A stretch of 64,000 nucleotides of DNA from Solen grandis (Eukaryota > Mollusca > Bivalvia > Adapedonta > Solenidae): the NCBI GenBank assembly GCA_021229015.1, contig CM037782.1:43491224-43555223 (forward strand), given 5' to 3'. The notes beneath the pieces were generated by a model. The model searched no databases, had not been told where the DNA came from, and saw only the letters and a program-made list of their open reading frames with translations. Of the stretch, positions 20,201 through 29,835 are shown piece by piece. A program made the translations under genes and the position numbers. Numbering within the stretch: position 1 is the first letter of the stretch; every line of letters starts with the position of its first letter.

Positions 20201-21785
20201 TCTTAAGACAGGTTTGACAGTATTTTGTTAAAACATTCAAATGGAAGTGTTGGTACTTAACACAATTATTCTTGAATAAATTACATATATACGTAAAAAA
20301 ATTATATTGATCAGCCATTGCACTATTTACATTAAATGAGTAAACTGAATGACCATCCTCAAGATTTACTTTTGTTTTGACTTCCTTACTGTATTAATCA
20401 TGCTATTATAATTTAAATCTATATAATAATTATATGATTTTAAGATACATGCAGATAATCTGCAATTATTTATACAGACATTCACTTGCATGTATTTTAT
20501 TTGTTACAGATAAATTTTAGCAGGGACATGAAATCTATTGTGAGAGCTGTAAGAAGAGGAGAACCCTATGTTTCAAAGAGGTGAGTTAAATCATTGCTGA
20601 ATAAAATATTTTGCTTTTTTTTAAAATCAATTAGGAACAAGCAGTTGCAACCTAGATAGTTCCTAGGTTGGCCAGTTCGTCATTGTCCTTAGGCAAATCC
20701 ATATAATACCATAGTTAAGGTATATAACTACTGGACTGTAGCACCTTCAGAATGAAAAGTATTAGATAATTCTTTAAAGCAGCTTGTTCACAGATGGCAA
20801 TCGACTAAGAATTTGATATTTAACTATATGTGTGTACACTGTATTACATCTATCATAACTCATTTACAGACACATGGTCACTTACTGCAACCATTCGAAA
20901 TTATATTATGAATTATGAAACCTAGACTTTCTATTTTCATTTCCTGTCACATTTACTGCTTACATTCATTCTTCATGCATGCCCTAACTTCATAGGCTGA
21001 AATTATGATGAAATTGCTACCCTGAAATACTGAAGTTGCCATGTTGAGGAACATTATCGGTATATGTGGTACTGCAGCACCTGCTTCCGGGATAATGTAT
21101 TCTATATTTTTATCCAATTTCGTTAAAGTTGCCTTTAAGGAAATAGCGCTTTCCAGGAAATGTGCAGTATGACCTACACTTTTCGAATTCATGTGTCACA
21201 GAACAAAGACTTCACCAGTATTACTGAGCGAGAGTAGCTTTTTATTTTTTTTAAATTTTTACAGTTTATCTTTAAATGTGTGATATTATTCATATACGTT
21301 TGTACATGTATAAGGAAACTTTATTTCTTAATCCTCTGTATGAAAGATTTTGAGTAAAAACTACATAGGAATCATTAAGTCTGTTTTTCTGACATACAGA
21401 CTTACAATGCAGAGACTGTCTGTGTTTCTGTCATGTAAGGATATCAATAATTTGTGTTTCCAGAGGTAGATTGAGAAGAACCCAGTCTTCTCCCGGGGAA
21501 TCTTTACAACAATCCACAAAGTTTAATGATGAGCCGCTGTCAACAACTGTTGAAGTGTCTTCACCCCCACCTCCACCACCACCTTCTTTTGGAGCCCCAC
21601 CCCCACCCCCTCCTCCCCCACCAATAGCTCCACCCCCTCCCAGTGGAGCCCCACCCCCTCCCCCTCCACCTGTGTCGGCTCCACCCCCACCTTCATCAGG
21701 AAGAGGTGCGCTACTCAGCAGTATTAGAGGAGGAGCCAAATTGAAGAAGACGGTCACAAATGACAGAAGTGCTCCTAAAGTCTGA
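5172..21785 (+). CDS. PXK/Slob-family pseudokinase with N-terminal transmembrane anchor (whole gene span, 13 exons)
   Basis: The inferred exons join with consistent phases into 1497 nt (498 residues plus stop). Order along the protein: short N-terminus (1-19); transmembrane helix (about 20-40) followed by CRRNR; acidic-dileucine-like ESQPLL (50-55); kinase-like fold (about 110-370); proline runs (426-468); and a C-terminal WH2 motif with the ending SAPKV. GFPPHGHVHSGN (236-247), SFGHLLFEM and RGALLSSI closely match vertebrate PXK (known family member, MONaKA) as I remember it; Drosophila Slob is the related protein without a PX domain. The catalytic HRD Asp is His and no DFG is visible, so it should be a pseudokinase. 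Vertebrate PXK begins with a PX lipid-binding domain; here a membrane helix occupies that place. Vertebrate PXK acts in endosomal receptor traffic and binds actin through WH2, so a membrane-tethered trafficking role is inferred. An in-frame TAA at 15681 lies between two compensating indels. Exon 1 is the weakest part. Confidence 0.85.
6827..6900 (+). CDS. PXK-like gene, exon 2: transmembrane segment
   Basis: Acceptor CTCTCTACAG, donor CAG|GTAAGT. The exon encodes about 20 strongly hydrophobic residues (IPIVFSVVLVALL, then ILIICCLC) followed by RRN, with one codon split to exon 3. Basic residues after the helix predict the N-terminus outside or luminal and the kinase-like part in the cytosol. 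The CCLC cluster at the inner face could be palmitoylated (inference). Confidence 0.8.
7739..7848 (+). CDS. PXK-like gene, exon 3: juxtamembrane region with dileucine motif
   Basis: Acceptor TTTTCTGCAG, donor AAA|GTAAGT. It encodes GSYDFESQPLLQRQGSDMD and then LSTRIRMERSSSYKDKQ. ESQPLL fits the [DE]xxxL[LI] adaptor-binding sorting signal and lies 10-15 residues from the membrane, a usual distance. The Ser- and Arg-rich end (RMERSSSYK) could be a phosphorylation site. Confidence 0.8.
7940..8120. mobile_element. MITE with TACTGT...ACAGTA ends (copy 1)
   Basis: The two ends are mirror images: TACTGTGAAATCATTAATTT at the left and AAAATTAATGATTTTACAG plus TA at the right. The interior has the mirrored blocks CACAAAAACTTG and AAATTCCCTTAGGTACAT. 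A second copy lies at 29277-29484. TA duplication and TIR type suggest a Tc1/mariner-class MITE (inference). Confidence 0.75.
8864..9017. mobile_element. Short MITE with GGTAAAGTCCCT ends
   Basis: The left end GGTAAAGTCCCTGAAAGG is mirrored by the right end CCATTTAAGGGACTTTACC. Inside, GATAACCAAGAT and CTTGGTTATCTTGG form a second inverted pair, so the whole element can fold into one long hairpin. No coding content. Confidence 0.7.
9261..9341 (+). CDS. PXK-like gene, exon 4
   Basis: Acceptor TTGTTTGCAG, donor CTGG|GTATGT. It encodes residues 81-107 (AWMNAQYFLRSASDTYSKLN, then QLECL) and keeps phase with both neighbours. It lies between the juxtamembrane and kinase-like parts. No family motif recognised; support comes from splice sites and phase. 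Confidence 0.75.
9400..10290 (+). repeat. G-poor minisatellite, intron 4 of the PXK-like gene
   Basis: A (CCAA)n run at about 9407-9435 is followed by some 850 bases made of shuffled CAATCACTCACT, CACATACACACCC and CTCACCCAATC units. Four longer near-copies of a unit of about 70-80 bases contain TTACTAATCTGTATACTC. The plus strand has very few G residues. The long open frames across it (Thr/His/Pro/Ser-rich) follow from the base composition and are not genes. Confidence 0.85.
10888..11150 (+). CDS. PXK-like gene, exon 5: N-lobe of the kinase-like domain
   Basis: Acceptor TCGTACAG, donor ACG|GTAATG, 263 nt. It encodes residues 108-195, including KKYMLMTMVPKPEKMT, SSVKDMLNLLTHPYIYPI (the helix C/HP region) and the hinge-like VVVIYVKSRRGSLKDYLH, which matches PXK/Slob proteins (GSLKD then a YLH-type ending). 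A clear glycine-rich loop is absent, as expected for this pseudokinase family. Confidence 0.9.
12081..12290 (+). mobile_element. TTAA-flanked MITE family 1, copy 1
   Basis: Starts TTAACCCTTTCCCTCATAG and ends ATGAGGGAAAGGGTTAA, so TIRs of about 14 bases are bounded by TTAA, the target duplication of piggyBac elements. Compared with other copies it lacks most of the central hairpin (about 34 bases shorter). It lies in intron 5 of the PXK-like gene. Confidence 0.85.
12851..12946 (+). CDS. PXK-like gene, exon 6
   Basis: Acceptor TTTTTTGCAG, donor TCG|GTATGT, 96 nt in phase 0. It encodes 32 residues including YQSKGRGLNV and MRLFGKQVLS, which leads directly into ALIYSQSKGF of the next exon. This corresponds to the helix before the catalytic loop. 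Confidence 0.9.
14051..14151 (+). CDS. PXK-like gene, exon 7: degenerate catalytic loop
   Basis: Acceptor TTTTGGCAG, donor CAG|GTATC. It encodes GFPPHGHVHSGNIMIE (236-251) and ends in ANC plus a split Arg. HGHVHSGN aligns with HRDxKxxN of active kinases: the catalytic Asp and the following Lys are both His, while the Asn is kept. The same H-x-H-x-H/S-G-N pattern is typical of PXK/Slob proteins. Confidence 0.92.
14502..14745 (+). mobile_element. TTAA-flanked MITE family 1, copy 2
   Basis: Complete copy with TTAA at both ends, CCCTTTCCCTCATAG TIRs, and the central inverted pair AGATCAGCCTGTGAGTAAC and GCAGGCTGATCAGG. Located in intron 7 of the PXK-like gene, same orientation as copies 1 and 3. 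Confidence 0.88.
15336..15577 (+). mobile_element. TTAA-flanked MITE family 1, copy 3, abutting exon 8
   Basis: Complete copy, over 95 percent like copy 2 by eye. Its right TTAA ends 27 bases before the first base of exon 8, so the whole remaining polypyrimidine/AG stretch is squeezed between the MITE and the exon. Any branch point further than that would have to lie inside the MITE. Confidence 0.88.
15605..15708 (+). CDS. PXK-like gene, exon 8, carrying two compensating single-base indels
   Basis: Acceptor TTTTTCAG, donor TTTTG|GTAAGT. The incoming frame gives LMGFESSLIGEEPRIYPIIR and then GNEEK before TAA at 15681-15683. From about 15678 a shifted frame reads NKDVIDV, which matches the conserved segment before SFGHLLFEM. 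The original frame resumes at ATC AGT TTT G (15699-15708). An extra A in the A-run 15676-15680 and a missing base near 15698 would explain this. DFG is replaced by MGF. Either assembly errors or a real break. Confidence 0.85.
16650..16747 (+). CDS. PXK-like gene, exon 9: SFGHLLFEM region
   Basis: Acceptor AATTCCCAG, donor GAG|GTCAGT. It completes SFG and encodes HLLFEMCVGEALESAHPSPG then DLSRCRYPEVVE. The FGHLLFEM block corresponds to helix F of kinases and is nearly identical to FGHLLYEM of PXK. Confidence 0.92.
16748..18242 (+). other. Intron 9 of the PXK-like gene
   Basis: Non-coding. It contains a minus-strand tRNA-like SINE block (17245-17372). The 16200-16400 part of the preceding intron resembles half of the long-TIR element at 42250-42660. 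Confidence 0.5.
17245..17372 (-). repeat. tRNA-like SINE fragment
   Basis: On the minus strand a box-A-like TGGTCCAGTGATAACTG is followed by GGGTTCAAACCCA (box-B-like). A related minus-strand block lies near 59262-59365. It is not a functional tRNA: the stems do not pair properly. Confidence 0.5.
18243..18296 (+). CDS. PXK-like gene, exon 10
   Basis: Acceptor ATACTAG, donor GAG|GTGAGT. Eighteen codons, phase 0 at both ends: VLNFIFPSDKKGYPPLQE. It corresponds to the C-lobe segment before the final helices of the kinase-like fold. Confidence 0.88.
18615..18825 (-). mobile_element. TTAA-flanked MITE family 2 copy (intron 10)
   Basis: Begins TTAACACTTACCATGC and ends GCATTGTAAGGATTAA. The centre has an inverted pair around CAGACCATGATCAGAC and GGCTGATCTTGGTCTGC. 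Related copies start at about 6360 and at 62020. TTAA ends again suggest piggyBac mobilisation. Confidence 0.7.
19146..19211 (+). CDS. PXK-like gene, exon 11
   Basis: Acceptor TCTTTTTCAG, donor CCG|GTATAT. Twenty-two codons, phase 0: IIDLKFFSEIQLKALENSNF then SP. LxxFFS resembles the LPLFS-type helix near the end of the PXK kinase-like domain. A TTAA-flanked MITE starts only 44 bases after the donor. Confidence 0.88.
19255..19493 (-). mobile_element. TTAA-flanked MITE family 1, copy 4, abutting exon 11
   Basis: Reverse orientation to copies 1-3. Left end TTAACCCTTTCCCTCATA; the right TTAA has decayed to TTGA. The central inverted pair is intact (AGCCTGTGAGTTACTCGC, GCAGGCTGATCTGG). It starts 44 bases after the exon 11 donor. 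Confidence 0.85.
19760..19898 (+). mobile_element. Short hairpin-ended element, family D copy 1
   Basis: 5' hairpin from GTTACCTGCTG and AAGGTGAC; a (GTCTGTCCGTCC)-type run in the middle; 3' hairpin GTGTTCTAGAGAACAC followed by TCTTG and T's. Copy 2 lies at 51261-51387 with the same ends. A bare 5' remnant begins near 46540. Confidence 0.75.
20510..20580 (+). CDS. PXK-like gene, exon 12
   Basis: Acceptor TTGTTACAG, donor GAG|GTGAGT. It encodes INFSRDMKSIVRAVRRGEPY then VSK and a split Arg. A basic, likely helical end of the kinase-like domain leading to the RLRRTQSS segment of the last exon. Confidence 0.85.
21464..21785 (+). CDS. PXK-like gene, exon 13: proline-rich region and WH2 motif, with stop
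   Basis: Acceptor GTGTTTCCAG; the frame runs to TGA at 21783-21785. RLRRTQSSPG opens the exon (vertebrate PXK has a similar Arg/Gln/Ser stretch). Runs of seven to nine prolines separated by SFGA, IA, SGA and VSA follow (residues 426-468), typical profilin or EVH1 ligands. GRGALLSSIRGGAKLKKT (471-488) is a WH2 actin-monomer-binding motif (LLxxI, then LKK), and the protein ends SAPKV. The complementary strand of the proline codons gives a long poly-Gly frame that is only a shadow. Confidence 0.93.
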
Positions 21786-24700
21786 CATGAATGAATCTAG
21801 GATTTAGTTAAAATAGAACACTATAACCACACCTTAGATTTTGTCGGAAATGTTTTTTTTAAAGGATTTATTGAAATTAAGGTGCTTGTGAAAATGTTAT
21901 GCATTTTTTTGTTGAATTAGCTGCCATGTATATTTATGGAGGTCTGACAGCACTGTTCTAAGACCTTATAGAAATAGAAGGAGATGGAATAATTTTAAGG
22001 TCAGCCATTAATAGATGATAGGATGTGATTCCATGAATCGTTAGCAATTAGGATTTTACAATTAATTATTACATTAAAACATGTCTTAGCAGTCAGTCAA
22101 ACGAACAAGAGTATGTGACCGCATAACAGAAGTGGTTGCTAAATGAAGGCTAAACATTATAACAAAATGATAATTACTAATATCAAAGCTGAACGCTAGA
22201 TGCAGGTTGATCACTTAATACAGGTGACTGCTAGTACAGGTTCAACCGTATTTGATTTTACATGATATTTAATGATGGCTGTGACATCACTTAATGTGAG
22301 GTATTTTTTCATCTAACATGAGAAAATGGTTGATGGAGATATTTGATGCTTATATTTTTTTGTCTGTCCCAGCCCTGATTTGCATACACACAGTGGATGG
22401 AAAATAGATACAGATTACCAGTACCCAGGAAACGTATATTTTGTATGAATGTCCTCACTACTTAGTGGCCAGGACATACATTGTTACCCTTGTCTTGTCT
22501 CTCTCCATTCTTTTAAATACTATAATTTTCCATACCTTTTGCATGATGCTTTCTGATATTATTATTTTTTTTTTTTGGATGATATAAGTGAGCTGATATG
22601 AGATACAGATCAAATTTTATTTAACTTTTTCACATTTTTTTTTTTTTTACTGAAGTTAAGACAAATTAGACATAAAAAATTCTGCTACTAAATTTCTTCC
22701 ATGCGGGGGCATTTATGTCATATCAACATATCTAGCTTTTCATTTGAATTTATGTTATTTTTTTTATATATTTGTATGCCATGCTGTCCGCTCAAAGAAT
22801 TTAAAGTTCTTGTTTTGTCTTTCAGTATAATATTTAACTATGCAATTGCCATATTTATTAAACAGTATTTTGCATGAAAATCAAATGATATCCAATCAAA
22901 TGGTTGCATTCCCACTTTATTGCTTCATGTATTTAGAAATTATGTGTATTGAATTTTATTTAATGTCTACATTGAATTTTTTTTTTAGATATTAAAATTT
23001 AAAATTAATTTATTTGTATTTTATGTGTTTGTTGAGAAATTGAATTTTGTACCATGCCCCTCCTGTGTGAAATCCTGCCAAAATGCCAATGAAGTAGGTT
23101 TATCAAAAAGGATGATTTTATCATCAGTTTTTTTTAATGTATTTCAACAGTTATTGTTTTATACACAGTCTGCATAATTATAGGCTTTTATTAATATATT
23201 AAAGAAATACAAACTAGGAAATAGAAGTAGATATAAAGAATGTGTCAATTTTTTTTTAATGTTTTAGAATTTGTTAACATATATCTTCCAGTTTAAGTAA
23301 AAAAATCTGAGATTTTTTATTTCTATGAACTTTCAAAGATTTATGGAAAAAAAATCTTATATTTAAATATGTTTACTCAACCTGCAATTTTTCAAAACAT
23401 CAAAAAAATGTCCATTTTTTTTTTAAATTTATATATTAAGAACTTAAACCATTTGAAAAAATAAATTCAGGGCAGATAGAGCCCAATCTGTAAATAAGGT
23501 GTCATTTTAATGATCAGTTATGAAACTTTAACCATTTTGGAAAAAAATAGAAGGAAAATAATAGTTATTACCAGTCTCTGCAAAGTGCTCTAAGTATTGG
23601 TAGAGCTATCTCCAAATGGGGCTGAACTATTCTGACCCCATTTTATTTCAGTTGCCTTAAAGACCTGTGCAATATAACCTTAATATGTACCAGTATTTAT
23701 TTATTGATTGATTTAAGATTTTATGTTTGTCATTTCTTAACACCCAGTGATGCTAGCCGTTGTGATCAAATATTGTAACCTGATTTATGTTCATTTTTAC
23801 ATTTATAGTACCTTTAATGTTTTGTTCTGATGGAGTTTACCATAACTGCAACAGTATTTCAGTCATCTAGGGATATCCTGCTAATTACATGTGGAGGAAG
23901 AATGAGTGCACACAGGCATCTGGGTAGAACCACCGACTTACCACAAGCCAGCTGGAAGACTTCCTCACATGAAAAATCCAAGGGACCCTGTCGGCATTTT
24001 TTTTAAAGTAATTTCTTATGTGTGTATGCTGTAACTTGATGAATGGTTGTCTAATATTTGTTTAACAGATATTGGTCATTGCTCAAATTATTACAAAATG
24101 AAAAAAATCTCCACCTCTACAATTTGTAACAGTTTCAGATAGAAGAAGGCTATGAACTTAGCATCTTGGTATGACACATACCTTAATTACTTACCCAATT
24201 TTTTTCTTAGTTATAAGAAAACTATCATACAAAGTATCATCTTATTTCTCATTTGCACGATTAAACATTTAAAAAATTATACTATTTTCAATACCTGGCA
24301 CAAACTAATAATTTATTATGAAGAAAAAAGTCAGATAATGTATGCTCTTTCACGTAAGTCAATGGGATTTACAATCAGGAGGAAATTTTTTGTGACAAGT
24401 ATAATGACCTGAGCTCCTTGCATTTAAACTGTTGAACTACTGTTGCTGAACTCTGTTGTACACTGTAGTTTAGATATGGGTAAGCAAATATTTGAGACAG
24501 ATCTTTTGGGGATTTCTCTTCAAGATCAGTTTTTGTTTCATTTTGTTGATTAGGTTGATTAAGCTCTTGGTCTGATCAGGATCTCCTTTGTTTGCGCATA
24601 CAATAGTGAAAATTAGATTCTACCCAGTCTACACAGCAAAGAGAAATCCTTTATGCCATATACCACACAACTGTAAAGACAATCCCAGTGTTGAGATTTT

Positions 24701-26088
24701 TGACTTCCTTAGACCACACCCCTTTAGACCTCACTTATGGATCACCTCACTGTTATGACCAGCTTACTATTAAGACCACTTCTTTGTTAAGACCAGCTTA
24801 TTATTAAGACCACTTCTTTTAATTTCCTCAAAACTTTTTTTCACAAAAATTATTTTAATGCTATATGTCAAGTTGGCTGTGCAATTAACATTTTGACAGG
24901 GAATCAAATTATGCTACATGGTTTTCCTATGTTCTAGTATTTACTAATTGTTTAATGTTATGTATTATTCAGTTTTCATTTATATTTTTACTATACAGAC
25001 TTTGTTGTTTGTTGTTTTTGTTGTTGTTGTTAATATTTAAATAGATTAAACAATATGTCATATTATGGTATGATAAAAGAACAAAACGATGGATAAATAA
25101 ATAAGATTTATTGTACATTACTCTTTCAAGAGTGAACATATTCAACAATGGACAAAATAAATAATGAATAAATAAAAATACATGTGTGTGCAATTGCATA
25201 TTTTGACCCTCATATATTTTTGTGACACAATATTTTATCTATTACTCCCAATACATGGACAATATACTAAATAAGAAAGTTTTTTAATTCATGTGTTTCT
25301 GGTGCATATTAAATTAAAAACAACACAAGAAATTGGATGGCAAAAGTTGGGGGTTTTGGGCGAATGTTTTAATGACGCCTTATTTTCAGGCAGTATTTGC
25401 TGTATATATAACATAGGATCTCTCATATTTATTTGTCAGAAAAAAATAAAAAATAAAAAATAAACAGTTTATTAAATACTCTGGGAACATGATAATTTTT
25501 CAACTTTATTTTTGCTTGCTTTTAATCCCCCTGAAGCCTAAAAAATTACAGTCAAGCCAGCAGAATCACATTTTCTTTTATTTTTTGGCCATAGTTAAAA
25601 AAAAGAAAAGAACTTGTGGGTTATCCCCAACCACAAGTTCTAAAAATATCCTAATAAGAAAATGACTGCTAGCCATTACAAAAGAGGCAGAAAAAAATCT
25701 TCACAAATATTCTGGATTGAACCTGTGCCACTGATGAAAAAATAAAGCAACATGTCAACCTATTAAATTAAAGGTATGTGCTAAAAACTATGAAATATGC
25801 ATTGTAACAAACTTAAAAAGCAAATGCATATAAAACACACCGATGAAAAGAGATTATTTAATTTCAACAGCAAATTATAAGTAAATGTTAATGCAATATA
25901 TCTAGATTTTATCACAAACAAAAGCGCAGATGCGTAAATGATAGAAACAGTCAACAAATTAGCAATAATCTCAATCAGTATCATGATTTTGAGGCAAGTT
26001 TATTGAACATCTTCTCCTTTAATACTTGTTTATGTTAACACATAATGACACATTGGACCATTATTTTCACTGTGCTGAGGTTAACTGT

Positions 26089-26322
26089 CACTGGGTGCCT
26101 GGATAGAGTAGTGGTAACCCATTTCGCTTCTCACCAATGTGTCCCGGGTTCGATTCCTGGTCACGTAAGTGAGAGGGTAGTGGTCGACCGTTAAGACAAG
26201 TGGATTTTCTCCAGGCTCTCCGGTGTCCTCCCACAATAATGACCACATACGCCGCCACCAGAGAGTGATTAATATAAGTTGTAAGTACTTGTTTCGTAAT
26301 CAATGTAAAATAATTAAACTGA
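26089..26322 (+). repeat. tRNA-derived SINE, second type
   Basis: GTGCCTGGATAGAGTAGTGG (box A region) is followed by CCGGGTTCGATTCCTGG (box B region), then a body with TGGATTTTCTCCAGGCTCTC and CGGTGTCCTCCCACA and an AT-rich tail. A fragment of the same body lies at about 365-440. Short frames crossing it on both strands are not genes. Confidence 0.75.
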
Positions 26323-28941
26323 AACGGTATTGCAGTCATATAGTGTTGTCCACAGAATAACAGATGGTTTTATATGTCTCTCACAGTGCACTAGGGAGAC
26401 AGGAAGACCCCTAATGCGTTGTGGGAAACACCTGCATATAAAACCACCAACCTCCTGCAGCCATTGGACCATTGTAAAGCCAGATCAGACCGAGAGCAAC
26501 TTGCAGCCTGGTCAGGTTGACTGTGTTCTTCTGACATCTTCCAGGTAATGAGGAGTAGAGAACAGAACTAAACCTGATCAGTGTGACTTGCAGGCTGGTC
26601 TTGGTTTATATATAGCACTGATTGCACATGCCAGTGTATGTTAAGCAAAATATATGTCATTGGACTCGCCTATAGTAATCATTTATTACAAATAACTACT
26701 TACAGAGGATAGGGTGTATATGGCACTGAAACAAATTTAATATAAAAACCCAGTATGCTTTTGTTTTTACATTCCCTCAACAGTTTATCAATCATTTGTG
26801 AAAAACATCTATGTGAGATATATAGAGCTGCCTTACTGTGGTATCCCACCGTGGACAAGTGGCACAATACCACACCAAGTCACATCATCTTGAAATTGAA
26901 TCAACCAATCCTGGACCTACCCTAACATGCCAAGTACCAAGCAAGTTCTATTTTTAATGAATTTGGTATATCGAAGCCCGATATCAAGCCAACAACCACA
27001 GTCACTGGGACCTATTACTACCATATGAATTTTGATCATACTGATTATATCAGACAGATTGTTTACATGGCTTCAAAATGCATAAATGAAATCTAGAAGT
27101 TATTTTCTTCACGGGCTCATTATATTTCATAATGATTCAATTTTCCTGAAAAAAAAAAAAAAATAACGTTGACATATTGTAGACTAATACAAATAGTACA
27201 TAATGTGCAAACATCTTCAGTAATCTTCAGTAATATACTGGTTAAACGCACTGAAAATATTTATCAAATTACGCAATTTAGTATTTTGAATGGATGGCAA
27301 AACACTCTCATTGTTTACATTTTGCAAAGGTGAGTTTTCCTGAAGACAATCTGTACATTGAAATGACTTGAACTTGAAAAAAAGGTCAAAGTGTACAGTA
27401 CTCTTTATTTGTTTTTACTTTTTTTTTTTTAACCTCAGTACACAATGATTGTCTTATTTTCCATTTCTCAAGTCTATTTTCATTCCATTTTCCTTCCTTT
27501 CTAAAAGCTATTTCTTGCTACTAAACCAGAAAGCATAGTTACATATTCAAAGAAACAATATGACAATAAGAATTCCAACAATGATTCCCATATTTATCAA
27601 TTATAAATATAAATTTCTTTACTATATTTACATATGTAACATGGAAATAGTTTAAGTATCTAAAAAAAATCATACAGTGTAGATCTATTATAAACATGTT
27701 CCATTTACATGTAATGCTAAAGCCAATATAAAAGTCTATTAAAGACTGGACCCCAAATAATATTTTGTGATTTGTGTTGTTGACCCAAAACATATTTACA
27801 CCTTGCTGTAATTAGGTCCAATATAGTGCGGTGGCTAGGCACAACCCAAACATATCTTATAATGGAGCTGCATTGTAGAATGCTCTTTGAGAGATATAAT
27901 AATGGCTTATTTCCACCATCAGCTAACACTTCTTCAACATGATACATTTTGTTTAGCAGTATATTTATTCATGCATATGAAGTATATGAAATCACAATTA
28001 CACAAAATATTTGCATACATGTTGTATTCAAAATGATAAGAACACCAGGTGTTTTCATCCCAAAATATGATTTTTCTGTTTAAAATGAAGTATCCATCAC
28101 AACACATTCCATTATAGCACATGCCATTACAACACATTTCAATATATCACATGCCATTATAACACACTCCATTACAACACACTCCAATATGATGCACTCC
28201 ATTATAACACAGTTCAATATTGGACCCCAAATCTATATTTTCTTTTTTGAGTGCATTTTCACATAGATAAAATGCAGCCCAATAGAACAATATCTAGGCA
28301 TGGTAATAATGGAGCTGCATTGTGAAACAAGTTCAGTTTAACAGGAATGAAATTAACAACAACAAAAAAACATCAACAACAAAATCATGAATGAACCTAT
28401 ATCAAAAGTTTCTTTGTTGTTGTAAGAATGGTTTATCTGAAAAAGAAAATCGCCTTAAAATTTAAAAAAAAAAAAAAAAGATGGACGCTATATAAATTAT
28501 ATAGAATTACATTTGTATCAAAAATCATGCACATATTTAGCTTTTATGCTGTATATTTTCATAACATTCAGACTTGTCAATTCTATGATGCCCAATAACT
28601 CTTCCCCACACAAAAGCTATCATGAAAATGATCTCTGCAACAGTTTAACAGTTCATTCTTCATCATTTTTAACCCTGCCAGGTAACTCTGTAAACCCTGG
28701 CTCCATATTCATCAACCATAAATGGAGCTTAGAAATACTTTCATACTTAGTAATGTATTTTATCATTCTTGTTTCCTTAATAAAAATACATGTACCTAAA
28801 TATGTTAAGTTAATAAGCAATTTAAAGTTAAGCACTCCCACTTAGATTTGAGGTTGTGAGTTCAAACCTTGTTCAGGTTAAACATCATTTTGTCAACTAT
28901 AGTCATTTACTTAATATTTTGAGGAAAAGAAAGCTGAAATG

Positions 28942-29176
28942 TGAACCCTTTACCTTCTGAATATTCATGTACAATTTGTGATTTGATGAATATTCATTTA
29001 TTGGAACTTTAAATGGCATATAAAACAATAGATGTTTTTTTAGCCATGCAGACTGTGTAAAATCTGAACTACAATATTATATAAGCAATCAGACGAGAAC
29101 CTGATCAGACAGCTCCTTTAGGGTCTGCTCTGTTTGCCATTGTGTCAAAATGAGTTTGTATGAAGTAAAGGGTTTA
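28942..29176 (+). mobile_element. MITE family 3 (CCCTTTACCT...AAAGGG)
   Basis: Starts near GAACCCTTTACC with TGAATATTCATG just inside, contains the block CAGACAGCTCC and GGGTCTGCTCTGTTTGCC, and ends AAGTAAAGGG. Fragments with the same GAGACCCTGATCAGACAG-type core recur near 10.39, 11.28, 12.67, 14.83, 24.59, 42.70, 47.17, 49.87 and 55.09 kb. The ends resemble families 1 and 2 but the TTAA is degenerate in this copy. Confidence 0.65.
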
Positions 29177-29276
29177 TAAATTAGATATTAAATATTTATT
29201 ACTTAGCACCACATACTGTTGGTAGAATGTTAGCATGCTGAAACTGAGATCTGCCCTCAGTTTGATCTAGTTTATC

Positions 29277-29484
29277 TACTGTAAAATCATTAGTTTTCGT
29301 TGACATTAAATTTTGTTATGTACCTAAGGGAATTTTATGGGTACATTTATTTGTGGATCTATGTTCTAGTAAACAATAGGTCTATATAAAAACAAGTTTT
29401 TGTGGGGATTAGTATTTATGGATAAAACACTCAGGGAATATCGATGAAATATAGTGTCCCATGAACATTAATTATTTCAAAGTA
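29277..29484. mobile_element. MITE with TACTGT...AAAGTA ends (copy 2)
   Basis: Begins TACTGTAAAATCATTAGTTT and ends in a decayed version of the mirrored end (AATTATTTCAAAGTA). It shares the inner blocks GTACCTAAGGGAATTT and AAACAAGTTTTTGTGGGGAT with the 7940-8120 copy in reverse order. Confidence 0.65.
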
Positions 29485-29628
29485 TTGTCAAATATGATTA
29501 AAACTGGTAAGATCTAGTTTATCTATTTTCTAACAAGGTTAAAAATGATAAACAATGTATTTTCTGCACTTGAGCAATATGAAAGGCTTCACTCAACATG
29601 ATACAGATGACGATGAATGGCCTTAGGG

Positions 29629-29835
29629 TCATAATAAGGGCTCCTCAAGGTCAATTGGGATGGAATCAGGGATGGACTTTGGTTGCCGTAATTTAATAAG
29701 GTAACCACGGAACACAGAAAAGCTGCCTAGAAAAGTCACTCCGATCATAAAGTAGAACATTCCCATACCAGCTATATCTAGTTGCTATGATACCAATTAG
29801 TGGACCCTCTATAAATGTTCCTATACTGCCAAAAC
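29629..29835 (-). CDS. Last coding exon of a major-facilitator transporter, with a one-base frameshift
   Basis: Acceptor TTTGTCTTTCAG on the minus strand. The first frame encodes FGSIGTFIEGPLIGIIATRY then SWYG. The protein then continues only in the next frame as MFYFMIGVTFLGSFSVFRGY, LIKLRQPKSIPDSIPIDLEE and PLL, ending TGA at 29631-29629. A single extra base in GGGAA near 29761-29765 accounts for it; the joined reading WYGMFYFM fits MFS family patterns (WxGMFY). The exon covers about the last two transmembrane helices and a short acidic cytosolic tail. It looks like an organophosphate:phosphate antiporter-type MFS (SLC37-like), but the family assignment is tentative. Confidence 0.75.

Larger units (their letters stand above)
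21786..29628. other. Intergenic region between convergent genes
   Basis: Nearly 8 kb between the stop of the PXK-like gene (plus) and the stop of the transporter (minus). It is very AT-rich with many T- and A-runs, and no exon with credible codon use was found on either strand. The two 3' untranslated regions must lie at its ends; several AATAAA-like signals exist on both strands but none could be chosen by eye. It includes a SINE (26089-26322) and two MITEs listed separately. ORFs here are short and Ile/Leu/Phe-rich, as expected by chance. Confidence 0.6.

Noticed and set aside
21431..21757. Minus-strand poly-Gly frame
   Set aside because: Exact complement of the proline codons of exon 13 of the PXK-like gene.
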